IMG/VR virus record: IMGVR_UViG_3300042465_002409
Span: 1-27,511 of that record
Strand: one strand, 5' to 3'
DNA length: 27,511 nucleotides
Source: a virus
A program made the position numbers and the translations under genes. Positions 1 through 9,115 of this stretch are shown here, one piece after another; position 1 is the first letter of the stretch, and the number at the start of each line of letters is the position of its first letter. A model generated the notes under the pieces. That model was not told the origin of the DNA. It did not search any database and saw only the letters and a list, made by a program, of their open reading frames with translations.

Positions 1-467
1 ACATACATCCGAATCGTATCGCCCGAACTCATAGGCACAACGCATTGCGAAGGAATGGAGGTTTCGCCAGCCGAAGGAATAACCGATACAAACTCCGAAC
101 AAGGGAATATCTCTGCATTTTTGAATATAGCAACGTGAATCTTTCTGCTTGACTGCCCGATTACAGCAACGATTGCGCTTGTCCTAAAATACTTTAAATC
201 ACCGGTATAAGTCACAAGTCCCGAAGCGTTCACGCTCAATCCGTTTCTATTGAATCCAGTCGTGATAGTAGCGTTAATTGGCGACCATACGTTCTCTGCT
301 AAAGTGGTAGTTCCTGAAGATGCAAAGTCAAAAAAGTTAAGCGCACTCGGTGAATCCTCGATTTGTATCGCACAATTTTGCATCCACGTTCCAACTCTCG
401 TTGCGGTGTTTGCACCTTGTGTCGTTTCGTTTTTGATGACAAGCGCATCGGTTAAAAGTTGTCCCAT
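1..467 (-). CDS. Fibre/decoration-like structural protein (3' end cut off by window)
   Basis: I do not recognise the family firmly. The gene starts with ATG at 467 (MGQLLTDALVIKNETTQGAN) and stays open to the window edge, giving about 155 residues with no stop. The visible part is rich in Thr, Ser, Gly and Val in alternating beta-strand patterns (SGTTTLAENVW, GLSVNASGLVTYTGD, RKIHVAIFKN), the texture of C1q/TNF-like or other beta-sandwich head fibres and tail-fibre tips. There is no signal peptide or membrane segment. The start overlaps the stop of the upstream gene by one base (TAATG), so the two are probably translationally coupled. Its place after the capsid and glycosyltransferase genes fits a virion surface protein. 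Function is inferred from composition and context only. Confidence 0.6.
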   Translation of the reverse strand, partial: MGQLLTDALVIKNETTQGANTATRVGTWMQNCAIQIEDSPSALNFFDFASSGTTTLAENVWSPINATITTGFNRNGLSVNASGLVTYTGDLKYFRTSAIVAVIGQSSRKIHVAIFKNAEIFPCSEFVSVIPSAGETSIPSQCVVPMSSGDTIRMY

Positions 468-949
468 TAGTTAAAGGTATAGTCAAAGGTGTTATCAAAC
501 GTGCCAGTCGATGGCTCTGCGTAAGTAATTGTATTGGTTGCGCTCACAAAGGCTTGCTCACCCATTTGTATATAAGCAAGTCCAGTTTCTACTAAAGCTA
601 TATCGCCTTCGTATGCTGTGTAGGTATATTGTCCTTTAGATAAATCACCAACCGAAATAGTAAACTTGTCGTATCTACTTAATCCTTGAGATTGATTAGA
701 CGAGCGTAAAATGCTAAACGATGTAGTTTCGGCTTTTGCCATTGACCTCAACTCAAACTCAAAAGTAGAAGGAATAAACAAGGCTTCTGCGTATCTATCT
801 ATTCCGCAAGTCACCTCAGCTGGCAGCGCACCATCTTCGTTGCATCTTAGCTGGTAGGCTGCCCACCCCTCAAAGGGGAATGTGGTCGTGCATCGGTCAC
901 TCCAAGTGACTACGATTTCATTCGACTGGTTAGATAGTAGGTAAAGCAT
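467..949 (-). CDS. Hypothetical structural-region protein, 160 aa
   Basis: A 160-residue protein with no family I recognise. It begins MLYLLSNQSNEIVVTWSDRC, contains scattered Cys (about positions 19, 36 and 48), and is mostly beta-strand-like with many Thr, Ser and aromatic residues, ending in a low-complexity TGTFDNTFDYTFN tail. It lies between the GT-B glycosyltransferase (stop 16 nt upstream) and the fibre-like gene, with which it shares a one-base TAATG overlap. The leader contains TACATTTAC seven bases before the start; the same word precedes other genes of the late region. A minor virion or fibre-associated protein is the likeliest role, by position only. Confidence 0.6.
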   Translation of the reverse strand: MLYLLSNQSNEIVVTWSDRCTTTFPFEGWAAYQLRCNEDGALPAEVTCGIDRYAEALFIPSTFEFELRSMAKAETTSFSILRSSNQSQGLSRYDKFTISVGDLSKGQYTYTAYEGDIALVETGLAYIQMGEQAFVSATNTITYAEPSTGTFDNTFDYTFN

Positions 950-965
950 CTTAAAGGTAAATGTA

Positions 966-2018
966 TCACCGAAGCGAATGATACAAATCCATCCTCTTTG
1001 CGCCCCAATAATCGATGTTAAATTCCGTTTCGATTGTTTCTTTTAAATTGGCTGCCAAGGTTAAACGCAAATCCTTTTCGTGTATTAAGGTTTTTATGTA
1101 CTTGTGCCAATCTTTACTCCTTGCCTCCCGAACTAAAAAGCCGTTTAAGCCGTGGTCGATTATAGTGTTATAAGGGTAAACATCGGAAGCAATAATAGCC
1201 TTTCCCATCGTGCCAGCTTCGACCAATTTTAACTCTGACTTACATCTATTAAAGGTCGTATCTCGCAAAGGCGCAAGACATACATCGACAAAGTTATACC
1301 CACCGACATAAGAGTAAATATCCGCAGCTTCTATTCTGCCGTAGTTCTCTTGCTTGCCGTTACTCGTAAAGATTCTCTCATACGCTTCGTACATTGGGTT
1401 TTCATTCCAGCCTCCTAAATAAAGCCGATACAAGCCGTTTAACGAACGATCGTCTGCAAGGATGCCCATACCCGAATCCATCAAGATAATGTCCTCAAAA
1501 TGCTGTGCGCCACCAAACCAGCCAAACCTAACAAACTCACTTGGTTCGGGTTTAGACTTGTACTGCTCGTAACCTGAAAAGGTGCAATTCGGGATAACTG
1601 AAACATTATGGTTTAGAATAGATACCTTTTCCTTTAAGTAGGCATTGGTGCAGATAACGTGGTCAACTACTCTAATGTGGTCACGGATTATATTTGAAAT
1701 GTTTTTTTCTCGGTAAAGAGAAAACATCGGGTGTCCTGATTCCAAAACCCAATAATCGTCAAGGTCTAAAATCAAAGTAACTTTGAACTGGTTACACTTA
1801 TCCCGAAGCCATTTAATTTGTTCGGGTGTTTCGCCCCACATCCTACTCACTAAAACGATGTCCATCTGCTCAAAGGATTCATCGGAGATTCTAAAGGGGT
1901 CAGGTGCTGAATAAAACGTAAGACCTTTGTACGCTGCATCTAAGTGAGCGTGCGGGAGTTCCAATCGGTAGAGTGCCGAACCGGTACTTTGGATGTTGTG
2001 GATTAATGCTATTTTCAT
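966..2018 (-). CDS. GT-B fold glycosyltransferase (family 4-like)
   Basis: A 350-residue protein predicted to transfer a sugar from a nucleotide-sugar donor. The N-terminus MKIALIHNIQSTGSALYRL has the first beta strand and loop of GT-B enzymes. The C-terminal half has the diagnostic donor-site region at about residues 262-297: KSELKLVEAGTMGKAIIASD followed by a Gly-rich GLNGFLV strand, which includes the E-x7-E-like glutamates of GT4 enzymes. An internal LILDLDDYW strand is typical of this GT group. The gene follows the tube-like gene after a terminator at 2048-2075 and has TACATTTAC in its leader, so it may have its own promoter. In a phage it could glycosylate virion proteins, DNA or host surface glycans. 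The acceptor cannot be read from sequence. Confidence 0.85.
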   Translation of the reverse strand: MKIALIHNIQSTGSALYRLELPHAHLDAAYKGLTFYSAPDPFRISDESFEQMDIVLVSRMWGETPEQIKWLRDKCNQFKVTLILDLDDYWVLESGHPMFSLYREKNISNIIRDHIRVVDHVICTNAYLKEKVSILNHNVSVIPNCTFSGYEQYKSKPEPSEFVRFGWFGGAQHFEDIILMDSGMGILADDRSLNGLYRLYLGGWNENPMYEAYERIFTSNGKQENYGRIEAADIYSYVGGYNFVDVCLAPLRDTTFNRCKSELKLVEAGTMGKAIIASDVYPYNTIIDHGLNGFLVREARSKDWHKYIKTLIHEKDLRLTLAANLKETIETEFNIDYWGAKRMDLYHSLR

Positions 2019-2047
2019 TGTCGTTTAGTAGTAAATGTATAAAGCAT

Positions 2048-2075
2048 AAAAAAGGCGCACCCCGTAGGATGCGCC
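2048..2075 (-). terminator. Rho-independent terminator after the 172-aa tube-like gene
   Basis: On the minus strand the stem GGCGCA/TGCGCC (6 bp, plus strand 2054-2059 with 2070-2075) closes a 10-nt loop and is followed at once by six T residues (2048-2053). It lies 27 nt past the stop of the tube-like gene and before the glycosyltransferase start. Confidence 0.85.
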
Positions 2076-2101
2076 CGTGCTTGATTAACGACAACGAAGC
2101 A

Positions 2102-2620
2102 CTATGCGTTAGTAAGCGCAGGGATGATGCTTGCTTGTACGCTAAACATCGGCTGTTCTTCCATACCAGTAAAGGTAACATCAAAGCCGTTACGATCTCC
2201 GAAGGCAGTACCGCTTTGACCAGTTCCAGCAGATAACTCCAAACCATTACGGCTTCCGAGCATCCAGTAGTTTCCGTTTCTATCAGTTACAATTGCAATC
2301 AAACGATTTTGACCTAAAAGGCGCAGTTCGTTGCGAAGGGCAGCAGTCATCTTGTTTAAGATTACCTGAAGGTCTTGCTGATAGAAAATCGTGCCGTTCT
2401 CCATAGAAGGGGTAACGGTTTCAGTAAATTGTGAGGTTTGCTTGGTTAAATCGTACTTCCAAAACTTGGTAGAACCTGAAGTGGTAATGCCTGAAACGAC
2501 ATTTCCGCTTGTTACTGCGATACCAGTTACGTTAGCAAATTCAATGAAACGAACCTCCTTAATGCCACCGACTGAATCGCGACATCCTAAAGTATATCCT
2601 TGTGTCAATGCACAGCTCAT
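2102..2620 (-). CDS. Phage structural protein, probable major tail tube-like protein, 172 aa
   Basis: A 172-residue protein beginning MSCALTQGYTLGCRDSVGG. It resembles a family of small structural proteins encoded just after the capsid gene in Bacteroidota phages, with KFWKYDLTKQTSQFTETV, a central LNKMTAALRNELRLLGQNR helix and an AIVTDRNGNYWMLGSRNGL strand pair, then a GTAFGDRNGFDVTFTGMEEQ hairpin. The beta-rich fold with one central helix fits a tail tube or tail-terminator-type protein. It is separated from the capsid gene by a GC-rich hairpin (2649-2668) and followed by a terminator. The exact role (tube, head-tail joining or decoration) is not settled. No catalytic motif is seen. Confidence 0.7.
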   Translation of the reverse strand: MSCALTQGYTLGCRDSVGGIKEVRFIEFANVTGIAVTSGNVVSGITTSGSTKFWKYDLTKQTSQFTETVTPSMENGTIFYQQDLQVILNKMTAALRNELRLLGQNRLIAIVTDRNGNYWMLGSRNGLELSAGTGQSGTAFGDRNGFDVTFTGMEEQPMFSVQASIIPALTNA

Positions 2621-2648
2621 AGTTGTATTTTTTTAAGAGGTTAGTAAA

Positions 2649-2668
2649 GGGGAGGTGTTACCCTCCCC
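2649..2668 (-). terminator. GC-rich hairpin between capsid and tube-like genes
   Basis: The stem GGGGAGG/CCTCCCC (7 bp, loop 6 nt) lies six bases past the capsid stop. Only a short TTT follows on the minus strand, so it may act as a weak or leaky terminator or a 3'-end stabiliser rather than a full stop. It would let capsid mRNA accumulate over the downstream message. Confidence 0.6.
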
Positions 2669-2674
2669 ATTAAA

Positions 2675-3607
2675 TTAGGCTAAGATAAAGTTTACGATTT
2701 CAGTTGCGTATGCAAACTGAACACCAGCTTTGAACTCGGCAACGTAACGCACCTCGTCAGCTTCTTTTGCGAAGAAGATTTCAAAACGCTCGTCCTCGTT
2801 CAACAAATCCGTTCCGAAGAACATATTGCTAAGACGCATAGCGAAGATGCGGTTTGTTCCGTTCAAGCCATTCAAAGCTACTACGGTTACGTTAGTACCT
2901 GGAAGAACTACTTCGCCTGCTGCATCAACGCTCGGGTTGTAATGGAACAAGTTCAAGTTAGTCAAGTTAGCAACCAACTTACGGAATGTGTCCCAACCGC
3001 AAACGATTTTCAAATCCTCTTTGTCCAAAATGGTTGTAGGGATTTGGTTGTAAACACCCTGCATAATTGCGAAAGCGTTAGCGTTAGTGATACCTGAAAC
3101 AGCACCAGTGTTACCTGATACGGTAGAACCTGAAGCAGCGTTAATTAATTTGATGAAGCCATCAAACTTGTTTGTGTTTGCGTTGGTGTTACCTGAAGCG
3201 GTATCGCCCTGCCAAATTGCAGTTTCGATTTGCTCGGCTGTCTTACCAGCTTTCAACTCTGCATACTGCTGCTCGAAAGGAATAGATGTGTAACGGCTGC
3301 CGATAGGAAGCTGTGTTTGCATCCAATACTCTTCAAGTTTCTTAGGGCAGATAGCCTCGTTCACTTTGATGCGACCAACGGTCAAGCTACGGTTGCTGAA
3401 GGTAGTTGTACCTGAAGCTGTAAAACCGCAGTTGTCACCGCTTTGGAATACCGCATCGGTGTCCATAAGGTTAACTGACTTTGAAGATTTGATACCAGTC
3501 ATTGGTGTCAAAATAGATGCGCTTTTTGCGCTGAACAATGACTTCACTACAAGTGGAAGTGACTGCTGCTCGGTGTAGACGGCTAAGTTGCCAAAATTGT
3601 ATGCCAT
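2675..3607 (-). CDS. Major capsid protein
   Basis: A 310-residue protein beginning MAYNFGNLAVYTEQQSLPLV. I call it the major capsid protein because it follows a protease-like and a scaffold-like gene (2-nt spacing from the latter) and has the composition of this phage class: Asn/Thr/Gly-rich loops (DTASGNTNANTNKFDG), an N-terminal arm, a long region resembling an A-domain (LKIVCGWDTFRKLVANLTN) and a C-terminal strand set (EVRYVAEFKAGVQFAYATEI). Length fits HK97-fold capsid proteins after a separate scaffold. It is followed by a strong hairpin, as expected for a highly expressed message. I cannot confirm an HK97 fold without structural prediction, but no other gene in the window is a better candidate. 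Confidence 0.85.
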   Translation of the reverse strand: MAYNFGNLAVYTEQQSLPLVVKSLFSAKSASILTPMTGIKSSKSVNLMDTDAVFQSGDNCGFTASGTTTFSNRSLTVGRIKVNEAICPKKLEEYWMQTQLPIGSRYTSIPFEQQYAELKAGKTAEQIETAIWQGDTASGNTNANTNKFDGFIKLINAASGSTVSGNTGAVSGITNANAFAIMQGVYNQIPTTILDKEDLKIVCGWDTFRKLVANLTNLNLFHYNPSVDAAGEVVLPGTNVTVVALNGLNGTNRIFAMRLSNMFFGTDLLNEDERFEIFFAKEADEVRYVAEFKAGVQFAYATEIVNFILA

Positions 3608-3609
3608 GA

Positions 3610-4194
3610 TTATTTAGTTTTTAAGTTTTTAAGGATTGATGCAACCTTGTTTAGGTTGCCTACTTCGTCTTTTTTGAACTGACCGAACATTACTTTCTGC
3701 TCTTTTACGGTTGGTTCTTCTGCGAGTGCTTCGATAAGTGCAAACATTGACTTCTCACGCTCTTGTCCAGCCATCATCTTCTTTTTCAGCTCTACAAGTT
3801 CGCTTGCCATTTCATCCAGCTTGTCCATGATCTCGCCAACTACTTCGGTTGAAATAGCAGCTACCACTTCGGCTGGCGCTTCAGGTGCAATAGTTTCTAC
3901 CGCAGATACGATTTCTTCAACCGCTTCTGCTGGTACTTCTTCAGCTTCAACTACCATTGGGGTAATTGATTCGATTACTCCGTTTGCAACTACGATAGTT
4001 CCCAATTCGGGAATAACGTGTTCACCGGTAGCATCGAGGGGGTTTCCATCGGCATCTAAAAGAGTTACAGCAGTACCAACTACTGGTTCTCCTTCGATAC
4101 GCACAGTCAATTCGCCCAACATATAGTCAGCGAATTTCAAAGAGGCTTGCTCGAAAGCTGCTCTTAGTGTTTGCAATTTTTCAAGGATGTTCAT
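3610..4194 (-). CDS. Scaffold-like capsid assembly protein, 194 aa
   Basis: A 194-residue, highly charged protein rich in Glu, Ala, Val and Lys. The N-terminal half has a small beta-rich segment (LTVRIEGEPVVGTAVTLLDA). The middle is an acidic low-complexity stretch (EEVPAEAVEEIVSAVETIAP). The C-terminal third is a predicted coiled coil (MDKLDEMASELVELKKKMM) ending in a basic tail. These are hallmarks of internal scaffolding proteins, which guide capsid assembly and are then removed by the prohead protease. It sits between the XkdF-type protease gene and the capsid gene, the canonical place for a scaffold. There is no sequence family I can name, so the call is from composition plus position. 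Confidence 0.75.
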   Translation of the reverse strand: MNILEKLQTLRAAFEQASLKFADYMLGELTVRIEGEPVVGTAVTLLDADGNPLDATGEHVIPELGTIVVANGVIESITPMVVEAEEVPAEAVEEIVSAVETIAPEAPAEVVAAISTEVVGEIMDKLDEMASELVELKKKMMAGQEREKSMFALIEALAEEPTVKEQKVMFGQFKKDEVGNLNKVASILKNLKTK

Positions 4195-4206
4195 TGCTTA
4201 TAAATA

Positions 4207-4788
4207 TTAAAGTTTAAATTGTTTGCAAAAAAGGTCAATGGCTTTTTCAAGGCGGTGCATCTCGACTTCGATAGCATCTTCTACTTTCTCCATCCCAAAC
4301 ATACCCTCAACCGAAAAGCCTTTGAATTTCCCAGTAGTGACAAAAGCATCCCATACCTCGTTGTTGTCTACCTTGTAAGAACCAAACCAACTGCCATCGG
4401 TTACATCCTCAAAGCCTTTAGGTGGGTTAATTCCACGCTCTCGGTCAATGATGTAAGACTCAAACATAAACACGCCTTCAATTGGCGTTTGGTGATAGGC
4501 GTTTACGTTTTGCGTTGAGTTCTGCTTAAAGAACTTCTGCACGATTTTGTAAACGGTGTCCTTATCAAAGACAACCATATACTCGCCCATCTTCGAATCG
4601 TTTCGGTAGATAGGCACATCGGCTAACATCAACGCTCCCGAAATAACTCTTTTAGCGGATTCTTTGAACCTTTGCTTTTGTGAGAATGCCTGAAAGTTTC
4701 TTTCGATTGCTGGCATATCGGTTAGCGCAACGTAATCAACGCCCTCGCTTTCCTCGTCTATTGTCAGTTTGTAAAGGGGTAACTCCAT
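4207..4788 (-). CDS. XkdF-type prohead protease-like protein
   Basis: A 193-residue protein resembling the XkdF family of phage head maturation proteases. Supporting segments are the N-terminal DYVALTDMPAIERNF, the ADVPIYRNDSKMGEYMVVFD strand block at about 57-76, a KFFKQNS...AYHQTP stretch with a His, FMFESYIIDRERG at about 108-120 with candidate Ser and acidic residues, and DGSWFGSYKV then GKFKGFSVEGMFG at about 132-166. In this family the protein processes the capsid or scaffold during prohead maturation. The next genes are scaffold-like and capsid, which agrees. It follows the tape measure gene after a terminator, and TACATTTT lies just before the start, so a new transcript may begin here. 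Catalytic residues are not assigned with certainty. Confidence 0.8.
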   Translation of the reverse strand: MELPLYKLTIDEESEGVDYVALTDMPAIERNFQAFSQKQRFKESAKRVISGALMLADVPIYRNDSKMGEYMVVFDKDTVYKIVQKFFKQNSTQNVNAYHQTPIEGVFMFESYIIDRERGINPPKGFEDVTDGSWFGSYKVDNNEVWDAFVTTGKFKGFSVEGMFGMEKVEDAIEVEMHRLEKAIDLFCKQFKL

Positions 4789-4819
4789 GCCTTAAAATGT
4801 AGAATAAGGCTAAGTATGC

Positions 4820-4846
4820 AAAAACCCCGTGCATCTCTGCACAGGG
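4820..4846 (-). terminator. Rho-independent terminator after the tape measure gene
   Basis: The stem CCCTGTGCA/TGCACGGGG (9 bp with one G-U pair, loop GAGA) is followed by five T residues on the minus strand (4820-4824). It lies 22 nt past the tape measure stop and before the protease gene, separating tail from head transcription. Confidence 0.9.
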
Positions 4847-4868
4847 TCAAACCTAAATTATGAAACGC

Positions 4869-6833
4869 TTAATTCCCAAAGGTAGCAAATCTTTCGGCTG
4901 CATCAACCCTTGTTGTTACTCTCCTAATATCCGATTCAACTACTATTACTCTTGTCGTTCCGTTCTGCCCTCCTTGTGGGTTTGGCTGTCCAGTTGGGTT
5001 AGTAGGTGTTACGTTAGGATTAAAGGCTGCTGGTGGCTGCTGTTGCCCTCCACCGCCAGTCGGTATTCCTCCACCGCCTCCAGTATTAGATGGTGCTGAT
5101 GTCGCACCAAATGTAGTGCTTTGTATTGCCCTTACTCGTGCCAATGAAGCAGCAATGGCTGCGCCAGCAGCAATAGGAGCAAGCACTGGTCCTACAATAG
5201 GAGTTCCGATAAGTGAGGCATACGCTTTTTGTGCGCTTAAAACACCATCAATAATTGTGGTGGCTATGTTTACTTTCTTTTGTATTTCAAACGCCTTTTT
5301 TTGTTGCGCTTCACTTTCTCCTGCGAAAAATGCAGCAAGGTCAGCAATGCCTTGCAATCCCATTTTGGCAACCTCAATACTCGCAAAAATCGCAGCTTTT
5401 TGGTTGCTTAATTTTTTATCTTCTTTTGCCTTTGCATCTTCTACCTCTTTTTCATTGGCAGCGTTACGTATCATTGCTGCCGTGTTTGATGCAAATAGCT
5501 GCAACTCTATTTCCGAAGCACCCGATGCACGCATCAACTCCATCATCTTTGCTCTCTGTGCTAAGAAATCTTCTTGCTCCCTTTGGTAGTCGGTTAGCTT
5601 GCTTCTTCTAAGCTCCTCATTGATACGAGCCAATTCTTTATTGGCTTCAACCCTTGTTTCAAATTCTTTTTTATTAGCTTCTTTTTGATCTGCTTGCCGT
5701 AATAATTCATCACGCATTAAGAACAAGCGCAACTCCGCTTGTGCTTGCATAACGCCCGTTTTGGTTAGTTCTGCATAGCGTAGTTTTTCGCGTAATATTG
5801 TTTCTTCTAAGTCAATCGACTCTTTGCCTAATTGATTGAGAAATGACAATTCTGCTTCAAGGTCTGCAATCCTTTGCTGCTTTACCTTTAGGCTGTTTTC
5901 AATCTTTTTGTCTGTTGCTTCTTTATCTAATTTGGCACGCTCTGCATTTTGTTTAGCAGCAAAAACAGTTATAGCTTGTTCGGCTTCATTAATGCCCTCT
6001 TTTGTTTCGTTTGCTAACCCTAACTTTAGATTAAGAATATCTTGCTCGATTCGTGCTGTATCTTTGCCTTTCGCTTCTAATATTTCTTTTTCTTTTTCCG
6101 CTGCCTCAATTAGCGTCTTTAGGTTTTTAACCGATTGTTTTTCTACAAAGCCAAGCGATTCTCCAATGCTTGTAAAGGTGTCACCTATAAACTTTAACAC
6201 TTTAGTCAACGCAGGCGACCCGCTAACAAAGTCGGTAACAGCCTTAGTAAGTTTATCCCAATTAGCAACCAGTGCGCCAATCGCAACTACGGCTAAACCT
6301 ATTCCAGTAGCAGCCAATGCAATTCTAAACAGCTTTAGTGCGCCAGTTGATGCACCTACTACTACATTATAAGCCGCTGTCCTTGCTGTCAATAAGGCTT
6401 GTCCTGCTGCGCTTTCTTTTCTTAGCAACTGCACGGCTTGTTCAGTTCCTTGTAATAAAGCCAGCGATGCCTGCACCTTAACGAGTGCTTCTTGCAGTTC
6501 CTCGTTACCTTCAGCAAACAAAGCAGCCGTGCCTTGTGCGATAGCAAAGCCAGCAGCGATGCCTTGAACAGCACCGGTAAAGACTTCAATCTTGTTTGCG
6601 CTCTTGCCTAATCCATCAACGGTCTGCTCAACCGATTCAATCTTACCCTTTAACGCACCAGCTTCGACAGCTAACGCCCTAAACTCCTTTGAGCCTTGCT
6701 TGCCAGCCAAAGCCAAATCAAGCATCGCCTTCTTGGCTTCGCCCAGCCTTTCCTCCGCAGACTTTAAAGCGGTTGTGGTTTGACCTACATCGGTCGTGAC
6801 CTTTAGTGCTATTTCCTTTTGTACGTCTGCCAT
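4869..6833 (-). CDS. Tail tape measure protein
   Basis: A 654-residue protein that sets tail length by lining the tail tube. The N-terminal 150 residues are Ala-rich helices with TTTALKSAEERLGEAKKAML. Around residues 165-190 is a hydrophobic segment (LALAAT...VVAIGALVANW) expected of a membrane-active tape measure region. Residues about 225-460 form a long charged coiled coil (repeats such as LEAKGKDTARIEQDILNLKL). A second hydrophobic Ala/Gly/Pro-rich stretch lies near 540-570, and the C-terminus is a Gly/Pro/Gln/Asn-rich linker. The length predicts a relatively short siphovirus tail (about 1.5 angstrom per residue is the usual rule). The start overlaps the stop of the upstream tail gene by one base (TAATG). 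No peptidoglycan hydrolase domain is seen. Confidence 0.92.
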   Translation of the reverse strand: MADVQKEIALKVTTDVGQTTTALKSAEERLGEAKKAMLDLALAGKQGSKEFRALAVEAGALKGKIESVEQTVDGLGKSANKIEVFTGAVQGIAAGFAIAQGTAALFAEGNEELQEALVKVQASLALLQGTEQAVQLLRKESAAGQALLTARTAAYNVVVGASTGALKLFRIALAATGIGLAVVAIGALVANWDKLTKAVTDFVSGSPALTKVLKFIGDTFTSIGESLGFVEKQSVKNLKTLIEAAEKEKEILEAKGKDTARIEQDILNLKLGLANETKEGINEAEQAITVFAAKQNAERAKLDKEATDKKIENSLKVKQQRIADLEAELSFLNQLGKESIDLEETILREKLRYAELTKTGVMQAQAELRLFLMRDELLRQADQKEANKKEFETRVEANKELARINEELRRSKLTDYQREQEDFLAQRAKMMELMRASGASEIELQLFASNTAAMIRNAANEKEVEDAKAKEDKKLSNQKAAIFASIEVAKMGLQGIADLAAFFAGESEAQQKKAFEIQKKVNIATTIIDGVLSAQKAYASLIGTPIVGPVLAPIAAGAAIAASLARVRAIQSTTFGATSAPSNTGGGGGIPTGGGGQQQPPAAFNPNVTPTNPTGQPNPQGGQNGTTRVIVVESDIRRVTTRVDAAERFATFGN

Positions 6834-9115
6834 TACTGAATATTGTTAGGTGTTACTATTTGTGGTTTCATTTCGCCAAGCACTAAAGTAGACGAGTCAA
6901 AGAAGGTGTTAACCTCTACTGCGCCAGTCGCTGGTTGTGCAAGATTAAGGATTCTGCGAAGGATTGCTGTGCATTTTTGAGAGCCTCCGATGGTGTAATC
7001 TCTGACCTCTAACAATCGAAATAAGATTCCTTCAATGTATATCGGCTTTCTAAAGTCAAGCTGATAGATATCAACGGGGTCAAGAATTACTGGTATCTCT
7101 ATTTGCAGCGATTCCTTTGAGGTGGTTTCTATTAGATAATTCCTCCAATAGGTATTGAATAGATTGGTATTGTCGTAATCTTCATAAGCAGCACCATCAA
7201 ACACTTTGAAATAAAGATTCTTTGGCATACCGAAAGCAAGGTCGAAGGTCGGGTCGTAAGGATTATCGATATGACTAATAAAAGGGATGCTTGTTACTCC
7301 CACTACGGTATCAGGCAATGCAGTCAAATAAATCCACGGACTATTGTTTGGAATAGATACGTAATTGTATTGTGCTATTCTATATCCGTTTGCTCTTGCT
7401 TTTGGCTTGTTGTTGGAATCAATATCGAAAGTCCTACCGATTACTAAGCCAGTACCAAACGAAGCTGGAATAACCGTAGCGCATTTGGTTTCGACTACTT
7501 GCTCGCCTTTGGCGTAGTAATTATTGGTTTCAAATATCCTTGCTCCATAGCCTTCGGGGAATGTGTCAGAATATAGATTGCCCAAGGCATCGCCCGAATC
7601 TTTGTATTTAAAAGTGATTTGCTTGCGTGCTTGTGGATCACCCATCTGCAAAAGGTGCTTGTCGGTATTGTCAACCTTCATTGTCCAATCAACGCTACCG
7701 CTTGAATAGAACGTATTAAACGGCTCAATGTAAATAAGGTCAGGGTCGGTTGGGGATTGATAGAAATAAAGATTAAACATCTTCTGCAAGTCGCTTAATA
7801 AATCGGCTTGGGTAATGTCAGGCGGTAACGCCTTTATCATATCTGCTGCGCCAGTCACATAAGGGTTGTTGGTGCAAATCATTGAAATTTCTGCACCTTG
7901 GTCGGTAATGCTTAACCTATACGGGTTTTCTACTAAATCGCTAATTCTATAAAAAATCCGCAAGTCAATCTCTTGGTCAGGATTTAAACGAATAGTTCCT
8001 TGAAAATTAAATGTCCTTGTTTCTAACGGATCTAATATTCCACTATACCAAACCTCATTTAAAGACTCTTTGTTCTCAATATAAGCTAATCCAAAATTAG
8101 GCTGGTTGATGGGCTGCCCAGTAGTTCGGTCGCAAATAGCTACATAAAAAGGAAGCTGAAAAGTTGTAAAGCTATTATTTAAAGTCAAAGTATAGCTGAC
8201 ATCCCAATTAGTGTAATAAGGTACGTTAGTAAGATAAGAGTCAGTTAAATCCCAATACGCTTGCGCATCGGTTATGGCTGTGTCAAAAGGAACAATTGCA
8301 GAATGTAAGTTAATATCATTAAGGCTTTCTATTATTGGGAAATTACCCTCATTTGCTGCAAGTGATGGCGAGGTGATATTGCTATTTTGTGCCGTTAAAT
8401 CGTTCTGCAAAAACGCACCACCAGCGTACGGAAGAACGAGTTTCTTAAATCGTGCGGAGTTAAAGAAAGTTGATTCATACCGATACCCACTTTGGGCAAA
8501 GATTAAATCAACCAACTGCTTAACGTAAAACGAAGGCGTTAAAGAAAGAAACGGAATCAACAAAGAAAGCTGCCCCAAAAAGATATTAGGGGTAACATCC
8601 GAATAACCCGATCCATCCAAGAAGCCGTACACATATCCACTACCAGCCGTGCCAGTCCAAGTACCGCTTGCAATAGCCGCTGTCACGTTATGATTAAAGC
8701 CACTAACTCCAACCGTTGCTGCTAACTTGGTTTCGTTTATCTGCCTAAAAAAAGCAATCTCCTCCGAGTATATTCCTACCTCGTAGTTGATTTGCTCATT
8801 CATCTTGGTTATACTAAGAAGCTGCAAAGTACCCGTAAATGTTTGGATGCCCTCGTTCCAAAGCGTACACCTAATTCGTTTATTCGGAGTGAAGCCACCG
8901 ACAAACGATTGAATGTTGTAGGCGTGTCCGAAGGCTTGATTGTTTGCACCAGTGCCGGGAAGGGTTATCGTCTTGCTAAACGAACCCCTCCTTTTGGTTA
9001 CATCTTGAATGTCTTGAACGGAAAAGGTCAAGCTGATATCTACCTCATCGCAGTCTAAAACATACGGCACTTCTACGTTGTCATCGTTAAGCGGATAAAT
9101 GATTAACGTACTCAT
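6833..9115 (-). CDS. Large tail protein (distal tail/baseplate type), 760 aa
   Basis: A 760-residue structural protein. The N-terminal 110 residues include DVTKRRGSFSKTITLPGTG, a motif-like block I associate with tail-tip proteins of Bacteroidota phages, followed by repeated strand-turn patterns. The body is beta-rich with many aromatic and Asn residues and no membrane segment or enzymatic motif that I recognise. It sits immediately upstream of the tape measure gene and overlaps the preceding 426-aa tail gene by ATGA, so it belongs to the tail block. A distal tail, tail-associated lysin scaffold or baseplate hub role is likely. It could equally be a receptor-binding tail component. Confidence 0.75.
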   Translation of the reverse strand: MSTLIIYPLNDDNVEVPYVLDCDEVDISLTFSVQDIQDVTKRRGSFSKTITLPGTGANNQAFGHAYNIQSFVGGFTPNKRIRCTLWNEGIQTFTGTLQLLSITKMNEQINYEVGIYSEEIAFFRQINETKLAATVGVSGFNHNVTAAIASGTWTGTAGSGYVYGFLDGSGYSDVTPNIFLGQLSLLIPFLSLTPSFYVKQLVDLIFAQSGYRYESTFFNSARFKKLVLPYAGGAFLQNDLTAQNSNITSPSLAANEGNFPIIESLNDINLHSAIVPFDTAITDAQAYWDLTDSYLTNVPYYTNWDVSYTLTLNNSFTTFQLPFYVAICDRTTGQPINQPNFGLAYIENKESLNEVWYSGILDPLETRTFNFQGTIRLNPDQEIDLRIFYRISDLVENPYRLSITDQGAEISMICTNNPYVTGAADMIKALPPDITQADLLSDLQKMFNLYFYQSPTDPDLIYIEPFNTFYSSGSVDWTMKVDNTDKHLLQMGDPQARKQITFKYKDSGDALGNLYSDTFPEGYGARIFETNNYYAKGEQVVETKCATVIPASFGTGLVIGRTFDIDSNNKPKARANGYRIAQYNYVSIPNNSPWIYLTALPDTVVGVTSIPFISHIDNPYDPTFDLAFGMPKNLYFKVFDGAAYEDYDNTNLFNTYWRNYLIETTSKESLQIEIPVILDPVDIYQLDFRKPIYIEGILFRLLEVRDYTIGGSQKCTAILRRILNLAQPATGAVEVNTFFDSSTLVLGEMKPQIVTPNNIQ